This document shows positions 16,626 through 24,332 of a stretch of DNA of 25,524 bases, piece after piece. The first letter of the stretch is position 1. Every line of letters starts with the position of its first letter. The DNA lies in assembly GCA_964626495.1 (NCBI GenBank), contig CAZVFT010000031.1, forward strand, positions 1 to 25,524. The letters are read 5' to 3'. The translations under genes and the position numbers were made by a program. The notes beneath the pieces were generated by a model. The model was not told the origin of the DNA and ran no database searches. It was given only the letters and a program-made list of their open reading frames with translations. Origin of the DNA: JACNLN01 sp964626495 (GTDB lineage: Bacteria; Fidelibacterota; Marinisomatia; Marinisomatales; CAZVFT01).

Positions 16626-16647
16626 TTGAAGGGGATAGCCCCTTCAA
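16626..16647 (-). other. 9-bp hairpin in the rng leader
   Basis: TTGAAGGGG (16626-16634) and CCCCTTCAA (16639-16647) form a perfect 9-bp stem with a 4-base loop, 43-64 bases before the rng start. No adequate T-run follows, so it is probably a leader hairpin rather than a terminator. E. coli RNase E controls its own mRNA through 5'-leader hairpins; a similar role here is inference. Confidence 0.55.
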
Positions 16648-16977
16648 TACAGGGTAAAAACACCCAATTTAAAGAAGACATGAAGACACAAATTGGAGCA
16701 TTTATTGCCCATATCTTCATCTTTGTGAATTGCCTGTTTTAGTCAGGCGTTTGGAGGGAATTCGAGAAGTATATATGGAGAGATTTGTTACCTTAAGATT
16801 TTAGGCTATCTCATATAAATTGAAATTCTTAATGAAAGACCCTTCAACCTTATGAAAAATTTTTCTTCTATTTTAAAAAAACCTTCAGGATTCCACTCCT
16901 TTGCACGAAAGATACATCAATTTTAGTGACTTCTCAAGGATTTTATTGGTTTTCTTGAAATGTAAATAGTGACTCGT

Positions 16978-17005
16978 TTGAAGAATCGGTGGAATTAGAT
17001 AATTT
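16978..17005 (+). promoter_or_regulatory. candidate promoter for the metH riboswitch transcript
   Basis: TTGAAG (16978-16983), a 16-base spacer and TAATTT (17000-17005) make a modest sigma-70-like promoter. Transcription would begin near 17012, about 60 bases before the aptamer. AT-rich DNA makes chance matches likely. Confidence 0.3.
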
Positions 17006-17070
17006 TTAACCCGAATTGTTTCTGATAAAATATGTTTCAAAAATCCTTTCTTCTGATTAAACTACACAAG

Positions 17071-17120
17071 GTCGTGATTTGAGCCGTATTGCCACGACGA
17101 TAAAAAATGAGCTAAAAAGG
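17071..17120 (+). ncRNA. SAM-II riboswitch aptamer
   Basis: P1 is GTCGTG (17071-17076) pairing with CACGAC (17093-17098). Its loop carries ATTTGAGCCGTATTGC and the 3' tail carries ATAAAAAATGAGCTAAAAAGG. From memory, the crystallised SAM-II (metX) aptamer has the same strings at the same places: TGATTT, CCGTATTGC, then GCTAAAAAGG. The pseudoknot pairs are available: CC (17084-17085) with GG (17119-17120), and GC (17091-17092) with GC (17111-17112). SAM-II binds S-adenosylmethionine and normally shuts off methionine biosynthesis genes. The location directly before metH fits. The 3' tail is shared with the downstream hairpin. Confidence 0.87.
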
Positions 17121-17153
17121 TTTTAACCAGCTTAGCTCTGGTTTTTTTATTTT
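17109..17153 (+). terminator. terminator-like hairpin sharing its 5' arm with the SAM-II aptamer
   Basis: GAGCTAA (17109-17115) and TTAGCTC (17132-17138) are a perfect 7-bp stem with an inner GGT/ACC helix; seven T residues (17142-17148), an A and four more T residues follow, then the metH ATG at 17154. It has the form of an intrinsic terminator, but its 5' arm includes the GC used by the SAM-II pseudoknot, so the two structures exclude each other. Whether it ends transcription or shapes the ribosome entry site is open. Confidence 0.65.
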
Positions 17154-19715
17154 ATGGATTCTGGAATGGAAAACAATTTTATTGACATAATGAATCACCG
17201 AGTTGTGGTGTTCGACGGAGCTATGGGAACATCCATTCAACGATTGGCATTATCTTCAGACGATTTCTTGGGAAATGATGGATGTAATGAAATCCTTGTT
17301 CTGTCGAAGCCTGACGTTATAAAGAATATTCACGCATCTTTTTTTGAGGTGGATTGTGATGTTGTGGAAACCAATACGTTTGGTGCCACCTCGATTGTTC
17401 TATCGGAATACAGTATTCAGGATCAAGTGTATAAGATCAATCGGGCTGCAGCTCAGCTTGCTCAGTCAATAGCAAAAGAATACACCTCAAAAATTAGTCC
17501 TAAATGGGTTGCTGGTTCCATTGGACCCGGGACAAAATTGCCATCACTCGGACACATCTCATTTCAGGAATTAAAATCTGCCTATGATGAACAGGTCAGG
17601 GGTCTTTTTGACGGGGGGGTGGATATGTTTATCGTGGAAACCTGCCAAGATCTTCTTCAGATGAAGGCAGCGTTGATTTCCATCAACGATTTATTCAGAA
17701 TAAAAAGAGTGAGGATTCCAATCATTGCACAGGTTACCATAGAATCATCGGGAACAATGCTTCTTGGAACAGAGATATTAGCGGTGCTTACAACCCTCCT
17801 GCCATTTAATCCTGACGTTATCGGTTTGAATTGTGGCACCGGCCCTAAAGAGATGAGTGAGCATATCAGAGTACTGTCTTCCCATTCTCCAAAATTTATT
17901 TCTGTCATTCCAAATGCTGGAATTCCTAAAAGTATAGAAGGAGAAATGGTATTTGACCTTACTCCAGACGAATTAACATCCCATTTACGGCATTATTGTA
18001 AGGATCTTGGAGTTAATATCGTTGGGGGATGTTGTGGTACGACCCCCGAGCATCTCAAAGCCGTGGTGAAAGCTGTGAGTCATTTGACTCCTGCGACTCG
18101 CGATCCAGAATTCACACCTTCTGTTGCTTCTCTCTATTTCAGCCAACCTGTTCGTACAGAACCCAAACCCCTTATTGTTGGTGAGCGAACCAATGCCAGT
18201 GGTAGCAAAGCATTTCGGGAGTTTCTTCTAAAGGATGATTTCGAAGGAATGATAAGTATTGCTCAATCACAGATCGAAGAGCAAGCACATATTCTGGACA
18301 TCTCCACAGCATACGCAGGACGGAATGAGATTGAGGATATGACTGAATTTATTTTTCGACTAAACACCCAATCACCTATCTCGATGATGATTGATTCCAC
18401 CTCATTTGAGGTAATTAAGGCAGCTCTTCAGCGAATTTCTGGTCGAGCCGTCATCAATTCCGTGAATCTTGAAGATGGGGAAAAGAGAGCAACAAGGATC
18501 ATTGAACTCAGTAAACGCTACGGAGCTATGTTGGTTTGTCTTACCATTGATGAGGAAGGAATGGCAAAAACAAGTGGTCGGAAATTGGAGGTAGCGAAAC
18601 GGATTTATAACCTTGCTGTTCACGACATGGGATTAAAACCTTCTGATCTTTTGTTTGATACTCTTACTTTTACTCTTGGAAGTGGTGACGAAGAATTTAG
18701 GAGAAGTGCTGTAGAAACATTGGATGCCCTAAAAAGAGTCAAAACGGTACTACCGGGTGTTCACACACTTCTCGGAGTCTCTAACTGTTCCTTCGGGTTA
18801 AAAACCGGTCTCAGGCAATTTTTAAATTCTATTTTTCTCCGCCACGCTATCGAGCATGGGCTGAATGCAGCTATTGTACACGCTGGGAAAATCCTACCAC
18901 TTTACCAGATTCCGGAAAAGATCCGAAGGTTATGTGACGATCTCATATTTGACAGAAGAGAGGAAGGATATGACCCGCTGGTAGAATTGATTTCCACCTT
19001 TGAAAAGAAAAAAGCACCTGAAGAGATAGTAAGAATTAAAAAGAGTTTACCCGTTGAAGAACGTATAAAGAAGCGAATCATAGATGGTCAATCCTCCGGG
19101 CTTGAGGATGATCTCAAGGAAGCTATGAAAACTTATGTTCCGATTGAAATCGTCAACCGAATATTATTAGCGGGAATGAAAAAAGTTGGAGACCTGTTTT
19201 CCTCTGGTGACATGCAGCTTCCTTTTGTACTGAAGTCTTCTGAAATAATGAAGGAAGCAGTTGTTTATCTGGAACCATTTATGGAGAGATTGAAAGAACG
19301 GGCTCAGGGTAAGATCATTATTGCCACGGTGATGGGAGACGTTCACGACATCGGTAAGAATCTTGTGGATATTATTCTCACAAACAATGGGTACGAGGTA
19401 ATCAATCTCGGCATAAGACAGCACATTGATGCTATTCTTGATGCTTGGCAAAAATCAAATTCTAATGCTATTGGTATGAGTGGCTTATTAGTGAAATCCA
19501 CTCTCGTTATGAGAGAAAACCTGGAAGTAATGAATGAACGTAAGGTGTTACCTCCTGTAATTTTAGGAGGCGCCGCTCTAACACGACAATTTGTGGAAGA
19601 AGAACTCTCTCCAGTTTATCATGGGGATGTGTATTATGCAAAAGATGCTTTTGATGGGCTTCGTTTTATGGATAAGATTTGCGGGATGAAAGCTACAGAT
19701 TTTGAGATCGGTTGA
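17154..19715 (+). CDS. metH: cobalamin-dependent methionine synthase core (lacks reactivation domain)
   Basis: Transfers the methyl group of 5-methyltetrahydrofolate through methylcobalamin to homocysteine, giving methionine, in the cytoplasm. Domains in order: homocysteine/Zn domain (about 10-305; VVFDGAMGTSIQ, Zn ligands Cys227 in NCGTG and Cys293/Cys294 in GGCCGT), pterin-binding domain (about 340-600; GERTNASGSKAFREF, DISTAYAG), cobalamin cap (about 630-715), and the B12-binding Rossmann domain (about 720-853) with GDVHDIGKNLV, where His731 is the lower cobalt ligand. It stops at 853 residues, whereas E. coli MetH has about 1227: the C-terminal SAM/reductive-reactivation domain is missing and is encoded by the next gene. 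No Shine-Dalgarno site precedes ATG 17154; ATG at 17166 is an alternative. Probably controlled by the SAM-II leader. Confidence 0.95.
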   Translation: MDSGMENNFIDIMNHRVVVFDGAMGTSIQRLALSSDDFLGNDGCNEILVLSKPDVIKNIHASFFEVDCDVVETNTFGATSIVLSEYSIQDQVYKINRAAAQLAQSIAKEYTSKISPKWVAGSIGPGTKLPSLGHISFQELKSAYDEQVRGLFDGGVDMFIVETCQDLLQMKAALISINDLFRIKRVRIPIIAQVTIESSGTMLLGTEILAVLTTLLPFNPDVIGLNCGTGPKEMSEHIRVLSSHSPKFISVIPNAGIPKSIEGEMVFDLTPDELTSHLRHYCKDLGVNIVGGCCGTTPEHLKAVVKAVSHLTPATRDPEFTPSVASLYFSQPVRTEPKPLIVGERTNASGSKAFREFLLKDDFEGMISIAQSQIEEQAHILDISTAYAGRNEIEDMTEFIFRLNTQSPISMMIDSTSFEVIKAALQRISGRAVINSVNLEDGEKRATRIIELSKRYGAMLVCLTIDEEGMAKTSGRKLEVAKRIYNLAVHDMGLKPSDLLFDTLTFTLGSGDEEFRRSAVETLDALKRVKTVLPGVHTLLGVSNCSFGLKTGLRQFLNSIFLRHAIEHGLNAAIVHAGKILPLYQIPEKIRRLCDDLIFDRREEGYDPLVELISTFEKKKAPEEIVRIKKSLPVEERIKKRIIDGQSSGLEDDLKEAMKTYVPIEIVNRILLAGMKKVGDLFSSGDMQLPFVLKSSEIMKEAVVYLEPFMERLKERAQGKIIIATVMGDVHDIGKNLVDIILTNNGYEVINLGIRQHIDAILDAWQKSNSNAIGMSGLLVKSTLVMRENLEVMNERKVLPPVILGGAALTRQFVEEELSPVYHGDVYYAKDAFDGLRFMDKICGMKATDFEIG

Positions 19716-19751
19716 TTATCATAAAGTAAGGATAAAAAATTAAAAGTAAAT

Positions 19752-20606
19752 ATGGAAAACAGTGAAAAAGGTGTAGAGGATACTGGTAAAAATGTTGCCA
19801 TAAAAGATTTGATACCCTCGCCACCTTTCTGGGGAATACGGGTTGTAAAGGGAATGAAAATAGATGATATTTTCTTCTATCTAAACAAAAATGCTCTGTT
19901 CCGGCGGCAGTGGGGATTTAAAAAGGGGAGATTGACCGATCGTGAGTATAAAAGGCTGATTGAGCGGGAGGTTGAACCCACACTAATAAGGATGAAGACA
20001 TTGGTGCAGAAGGAAAATATCCTTGAGCCAAAAGTCGTCTATGGTCATTTCCCGTGCCAATCCAGTGGGGAAGATATAATCGTTTTTGATCATCCTGAGA
20101 ACAAGAGTATCCTCACAACCTTTACCTTTCCTCGACAATCCAGTGGGAAGTATCGTTGCATTTCAGACTTTTTTATGCCTGTGGAGTCTGGTGTGATGGA
20201 CACGGTGGTTTTTCAGCTTGTTACTGTGGGAAATAGAGCAACAGAAAAGGCTCAGGAATTTTTCAGGGGTAATCATTATCAGGATTATCTATTTTTACAT
20301 GGACTTTCTGTAGAAATGGCGGAAGCTCTTGCGGAATACTGGCACAAAAGGATTCGTGGTGAGTTGGGAATTGATGATGAGGACACCAATGACGTCAGGA
20401 AACTGTTTACCCATCATTACCGGGGGACTCGTTATTCCTTTGGTTATCCTCCCTGTCCTAACCTGGAAGATCAGACAAAGCTATTTGAACTTCTCAAGCC
20501 AGAGCAAATTGGAGTAAGTTTGACGGAAAAATATCAACTTGTTCCCGAGCAGAGTACCTCAGCTATGATTGTTCATCATCCGGAAGCGAAGTATTTTTCA
20601 ATTTAA
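19752..20606 (+). CDS. stand-alone methionine synthase reactivation (SAM-binding) domain protein
   Basis: The 284 residues correspond to the C-terminal activation domain of full-length MetH: PFWGIRVV near the start, then the SAM-binding signature RGTRYSFGYPPCPNLEDQ (Arg224 to about 241), followed by IGVSLTEKYQLVPEQSTSAMIVHHPEAKYFS. In full-length MetH this domain rebinds SAM to remethylate the cobalamin when it becomes oxidised to the Co(II) state, using reduced flavodoxin. Here it is a separate protein, 36 bases after the metH stop and in the same frame, but with two stops (TGA 19713-19715 and a TAA a few codons later) between them, so the split is genuine. Thermotoga maritima also has a separate reactivation protein. 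It is presumably cotranscribed with metH and docks on the cobalamin domain in trans. Confidence 0.93.
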   Translation: MENSEKGVEDTGKNVAIKDLIPSPPFWGIRVVKGMKIDDIFFYLNKNALFRRQWGFKKGRLTDREYKRLIEREVEPTLIRMKTLVQKENILEPKVVYGHFPCQSSGEDIIVFDHPENKSILTTFTFPRQSSGKYRCISDFFMPVESGVMDTVVFQLVTVGNRATEKAQEFFRGNHYQDYLFLHGLSVEMAEALAEYWHKRIRGELGIDDEDTNDVRKLFTHHYRGTRYSFGYPPCPNLEDQTKLFELLKPEQIGVSLTEKYQLVPEQSTSAMIVHHPEAKYFSI

Positions 20607-20656
20607 CACCCTAATTGTTTTCGTAAATCTCCTATATTTCTTTCTAATTTTTCACT

Positions 20657-21430
20657 ATGAAAAATGAGCTTGAACTAATGGAAACTGCTGCCAGGAACGC
20701 AGGGGCCATCCTACTAAAATACTATAAGTCTGAATATGAAATTCGAGACAAGGGAAACCACAATCCCGTCACGACAGCAGATTACGCATCAGACAGGTTT
20801 TTAAAAGAGACATTACTGGGTGCTTATCCAGATTATGGCTGGCTGTCAGAGGAAACCACCGACTCCCCAGAGCGTCATGACAAAGATCGTGTTTGGGTGG
20901 TGGATCCTCTCGATGGGACAAAGGAGTTTATTGAAGGAATCCCTCATTTTGTGGTGTCCATTGCCCTTGTGGAGAATGGTCAGCCGATTTTGGGGGTACT
21001 ATACAATCCAGTAATGGAAGAATTGTTTGCAGCGGGTAAGGGGGAAGGTGCTACTCTGAATGACAAGTCCATCACCTGCTCTAAGGAAACGAACCTGGCG
21101 AATTGTGTGGTTCTCAAAAGTCGGTCTGAAACAAGAAAGGGTTTGTGGGACCCGTATAAAGACAAATTCAAGGAGTTGAACTCAATAGGGAGTGTGGCAT
21201 ATAAACTGGGATTGACGTCCGCTAACAAGGCTGACCTGTTTGTAGCTTTACGGACAAAGTATGAATGGGACATCTGCGCTGCGCATTGTATAATTCGTGA
21301 GTCAGGTGCGATACTTCTTGATCTTAACGGGAAGGATATTCGTTATAATAAGGAAAACGTTGCTATTTCACCGGGCATTATTGCAGGAAATCCAATATTA
21401 GTTAGGAACTCACTTCATCTTTTCAGTTAA
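20657..21430 (+). CDS. inositol monophosphatase-family phosphatase, CysQ-like
   Basis: The 257 residues carry the family's metal-binding motifs: GNHNPVTTADYASD (about 33-46), the acidic pair in LSEETTD (about 63), DPLDGTKEF (about 83-92) and WDICAAH (about 204-210). The form DPLDGTKEFI is the one seen in CysQ, which removes the 3'-phosphate from 3'-phosphoadenosine 5'-phosphate (pAp) in sulfur assimilation and is Mg-dependent and Li-sensitive. Other family members act on inositol or fructose phosphates, so the substrate is not certain. It lies 50 bases after the metH reactivation gene, which fits a sulfur-metabolism link. No ribosome site is evident. Confidence 0.85.
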   Translation: MKNELELMETAARNAGAILLKYYKSEYEIRDKGNHNPVTTADYASDRFLKETLLGAYPDYGWLSEETTDSPERHDKDRVWVVDPLDGTKEFIEGIPHFVVSIALVENGQPILGVLYNPVMEELFAAGKGEGATLNDKSITCSKETNLANCVVLKSRSETRKGLWDPYKDKFKELNSIGSVAYKLGLTSANKADLFVALRTKYEWDICAAHCIIRESGAILLDLNGKDIRYNKENVAISPGIIAGNPILVRNSLHLFS

Positions 21431-21487
21431 ATTGGAACTTAACTCATTTAGCGGGATAGCCTGATCTATTCATCAGGGCTCGCCATA

Positions 21488-21551
21488 GGGCCTCCCCGTG
21501 GGCTACGGCCAGGGCTACGCCGAGGCCCACTAAGGTCGTGAAGTTTCACGA
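21488..21551. repeat. GC-rich inverted repeat and adjoining TCGTGAA palindrome
   Basis: GGGCCTC (21488-21494) and GAGGCCC (21522-21528) are inverted copies enclosing two direct GGGCTACG units (21500-21507, 21512-21519). A second palindrome TCGTGAA-GT-TTCACGA follows at 21536-21551. The block is much richer in GC than the surrounding genes and contains no gene, which suggests a mobile or dispersed repeat. Confidence 0.6.
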
Positions 21552-21641
21552 AGGAAAGGGAAAAAACTTAAAAGATCACTAATCATTAGACAATTTTCAT
21601 TCAATGTGGTTATAACTTTCACAATATTAATACTTTGTGTA

Positions 21642-21662
21642 TCGTCGCGTTCTTCGTGACGA
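21642..21662. repeat. hairpin TCGTCGCG/CGTGACGA
   Basis: An 8-bp stem with one G-T wobble and the loop TTCTT, lying 40 bases before the PHP gene start. There is no T-run. It shares the TCGTGA/TCACGA theme with the palindrome 90 bases upstream, so the two may belong to one repeat family. Confidence 0.55.
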
Positions 21663-21701
21663 ATTATTCAAGATGGATAAATTCCAGAAATAGTCGTAGA
21701 A

Positions 21702-22550
21702 ATGGTAGACCTTCATATCCACTCAACCGCATCTGATGGCAGCCTTACACCGGAGGAACTTGTTTTTGAAGGGAAGAAACTAAAACTTGAAGCTATGGCT
21801 CTTACCGATCACGACACTGTCGGTGGAATTAAGGCATTTTTGTTGGCTGCCAGAAGCGAAAATCTCAATGCTATACCGGCTGTGGAGATTGGGGTAGATT
21901 TCTCACCCGGTTCGCTGCATATCCTCGGTTATTACATCAATCACTGGAACGAGCAGCTGGTTAAGGGACTTGAGGAGATCAGGAAAAGTAGAAAGGAAAG
22001 AGCCCCCAAGATGATAGATAACCTGAGGAGATATGGGTTTGATATTACCCTGAGTGAAATTTTCGCTGAGACAAGTGATGATTCTACCGTTGGGAGGTTT
22101 CACTTTGCCCGGGCGATGGTAAGGAAAGGTTTTGTGAAGAACTCCAAAGAAGCTTTCGATAAATATTTATCTGCTGGCACTCCCGGTTATTATCCGAGAA
22201 AAAAGATACTTCCTCGTGAAGCAATTGAGCTTATTCTGACAGCTAGTGGACTCCCGGTTATCGCACACCCTAAATTTGTTGACACAGGTACACCCGCAAA
22301 GCTTGAGAAACTCCTCAGGGATCTGATCGAATGGGGACTGAAAGGAATTGAAGCTTACTATCCAGAGCATACAAAGGAGGAAGAGAAGAGGTATATTTCC
22401 ATTGCATCAAAATACAACCTACTTGTTACCGGCGGAAGTGATTATCACGGACCTGACTGCCGGAATTACAGGCTTGGTTTTGGAACAGAGTTCGAACCAA
22501 TTCCACATTCCATTCTGGATGGTATTGAACAATGGAAAAAGCTTCACTGA
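21702..22550 (+). CDS. PHP-domain phosphoesterase (YciV/RNase AM-like)
   Basis: The 282 residues show the PHP metal-site motifs: DLHIHSTASDGSLTPEEL (3-20), ALTDHDTVGG (about 35-44), PAVEIGVDF, then VIAHPKF (about 186) and GGSDYHG (about 245-251). The length and order match YciV/TrpH, described both as a 5'-3' exoribonuclease on short RNA ends and as a 3',5'-nucleotide bisphosphatase acting on pAp. DNA polymerase and histidinol-phosphatase PHP proteins look different in size and insert. It is the next gene after the CysQ-like phosphatase, and both could act on pAp. The start at ATG 21702 gives the canonical N-terminus directly before DLHIHS. Confidence 0.87.
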   Translation: MVDLHIHSTASDGSLTPEELVFEGKKLKLEAMALTDHDTVGGIKAFLLAARSENLNAIPAVEIGVDFSPGSLHILGYYINHWNEQLVKGLEEIRKSRKERAPKMIDNLRRYGFDITLSEIFAETSDDSTVGRFHFARAMVRKGFVKNSKEAFDKYLSAGTPGYYPRKKILPREAIELILTASGLPVIAHPKFVDTGTPAKLEKLLRDLIEWGLKGIEAYYPEHTKEEEKRYISIASKYNLLVTGGSDYHGPDCRNYRLGFGTEFEPIPHSILDGIEQWKKLH

Positions 22551-22616
22551 AAAAGAACCAATATCAAACTGAATTATAGTAAGAATACTATGAACACGAA
22601 AGTTAGGGAGAATGTA

Positions 22617-24227
22617 ATGCCATATATGGAAAAGATTAAATTAAATCCAATGGCTGAAGCAGTCCGGAAAGCATACAGAGCAGGACAGGAAGATGAACAG
22701 CTTGAACCCCACGTGAGGGTGGATTCTTCAGGGAAACCAATTGGGATGGTGAAAGATGGGGACTATGTGATTTTTTACGATATTCGAGGTGAAAGAGAAG
22801 TACAGATAACGAGTGCTTTTACCGAAACGGGGTTTGATCCATTTCCTGTACCTGAAATGAATGTAAGCTTTGTTACGATGATAGAATACGATCCGAACCT
22901 CGACGCCAGCGTTGCATTTCCACCGCAAGGAGCTGTTGAAGGAACGCTATCAGAGGTGGTAAGCAAGGCGGGTATGAAGCAGGTCAAGATTTGCGAATCC
23001 GAAAAAGCGGTGCATGTCTGTTTTTTCCTTAATGGGAAAAGGCACGATACTTTTCATAATGAGAAAAGAGTAATCATAGAATCTCCTCGGGATGTTCCCA
23101 CTTTTGATCTGAAACCGGAGATGAGTGCAGTTCGGGTTGTTGAAGCTACCCTTCGTGAAATTAGAGACCGGAACAATGATCTGATTATTGTCAATTTTGC
23201 GAATGTGGATGTGGTGGGTCACACAGAAGACCGAGAACCAATACTAAAGGCTGTAAATGTTGTTGACAAAAGTATTGGCAGGACAGTTGAAGAAGCATTA
23301 AAAGAAGAAATGATCGTTCTGGTGACTGCCGACCATGGAACGGTGGAAAAATGGTATTACCCAGATGGCACCATTGATACGGGGCACACGGACAGCCCGG
23401 TTCCGTTTATCGTTATCTCAAATTATCTGGAAGATAAAGATTTTACGATTCCAGAAGGAAAAAGTCTTACCAGTGTTGCTCCCACTGTATTGGAGATAAT
23501 AGGCCTTGAATATCCTTCGGAGATGGTGAGCAAATCCCTCCTAAATAAGGAAGATCTTTACAAACTGACTGGAGGAATAAAACGGAACAGAGTCCTTCTG
23601 GTCATCGCCGATGGTTGGGGATATAACAAGAAAAGTGAAGGAAATGTGATTGCTAAGGCAGAGACACCCGTTATGGACCGGTTGTTTGGTAAATATCCAT
23701 CAACCACACTGATTGCAGCGGGAGAAGTCGTTGGTCTGCCTGCCGGAACAGTGGGCAACTCAGAAGCGGGACATATGCACATAGGTGCCGGAAGAGTTAT
23801 TTACTCAGACAGGATGAGAATAAACAGATCACTCGAAGATGGTACCTTCGATAAAAACAAGGTTTTTCTGGAAGCGATCCGTGGAGCGAAACAGGATGGA
23901 ACCCGCCTGCACCTTTATGGGATAGTATCCTTCTACAGTTCACATGGTTCTGTCGAACACCTCGAAGCACTCATAGATTTGGCGTCGAAAGAAAATGTTC
24001 CTGAACTTTACATCCATTCTCTCCTTGGAAGGAGGGGCGAAAAACCGGAGAGTGGTGCTCTTTATATAAATCGAATCGAAAAAAAATGTCAGGAAGCTGG
24101 TCTCGGGAAAGTAGTCACTATAACAGGGAGATACTGGGCTCTTGATAGGGAACAAAACTGGGACAGGGTGGAAAAGGCATACCGGGCAATGGTGTTTGGG
24201 GAGGGAACTCCTGTTTTGGATGAATAG
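22617..24227 (+). CDS. circularly permuted cofactor-independent phosphoglycerate mutase
   Basis: Known iPGM interconverts 3- and 2-phosphoglycerate with two Mn ions and no bisphosphoglycerate. Here the halves are swapped. Numbered from ATG 22590, residues 20-330 match the usual C-terminal half: EPHVRVD, YDIRGERE (Arg66, Arg69), ESEKAVHV (Lys139), VDVVGHT (Asp207, His211), TADHG (Asp248, His249), GHTDSPVP (His266), and the usual end TVLEIIGLEYPSEM. Residues 335-540 match the usual N-terminal half: LLVIADGWG (Asp341), GNSEAGHMHIGAGRV (Ser391, the phosphoryl carrier), SSHGS (His452) and GRYWALDR (Arg514, Arg520). All metal ligands remain. The normal DGRD loop reads GRRG (480-483), losing one substrate-contacting Asp. 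ATG 22617 is chosen because AGGGAG lies 6 bases upstream; 22590 is the longer alternative. Confidence 0.88.
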   Translation: MPYMEKIKLNPMAEAVRKAYRAGQEDEQLEPHVRVDSSGKPIGMVKDGDYVIFYDIRGEREVQITSAFTETGFDPFPVPEMNVSFVTMIEYDPNLDASVAFPPQGAVEGTLSEVVSKAGMKQVKICESEKAVHVCFFLNGKRHDTFHNEKRVIIESPRDVPTFDLKPEMSAVRVVEATLREIRDRNNDLIIVNFANVDVVGHTEDREPILKAVNVVDKSIGRTVEEALKEEMIVLVTADHGTVEKWYYPDGTIDTGHTDSPVPFIVISNYLEDKDFTIPEGKSLTSVAPTVLEIIGLEYPSEMVSKSLLNKEDLYKLTGGIKRNRVLLVIADGWGYNKKSEGNVIAKAETPVMDRLFGKYPSTTLIAAGEVVGLPAGTVGNSEAGHMHIGAGRVIYSDRMRINRSLEDGTFDKNKVFLEAIRGAKQDGTRLHLYGIVSFYSSHGSVEHLEALIDLASKENVPELYIHSLLGRRGEKPESGALYINRIEKKCQEAGLGKVVTITGRYWALDREQNWDRVEKAYRAMVFGEGTPVLDE

Positions 24228-24332
24228 CTTGTGTGTGAAGTTTATAGAAAAAAATACTGATTTTATTCTTTTAATCTTGATTTGAAATTTCGCTTTTGAA
24301 TTATTAGACTTGTATAATCTTTTTCGTTGAAG

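Larger units (their letters stand above)
16584..17153. other. 570-base divergent intergenic region between rng and metH
   Basis: No gene is visible. It holds the rng leader hairpin (16626-16647), a small GCCTG/CAGGC hairpin near 16731-16747, AT-rich sequence with a candidate metH promoter, the SAM-II aptamer (17071-17120) and the hairpin plus T-run that ends at the metH ATG. The part from about 16750 to 16970 shows nothing I can name. Confidence 0.7.

Noticed and set aside
19713..19751. Split of metH as a sequencing error
   Set aside because: There are two in-frame stops between the parts, the core ends at a natural domain boundary, and separate reactivation proteins are known.
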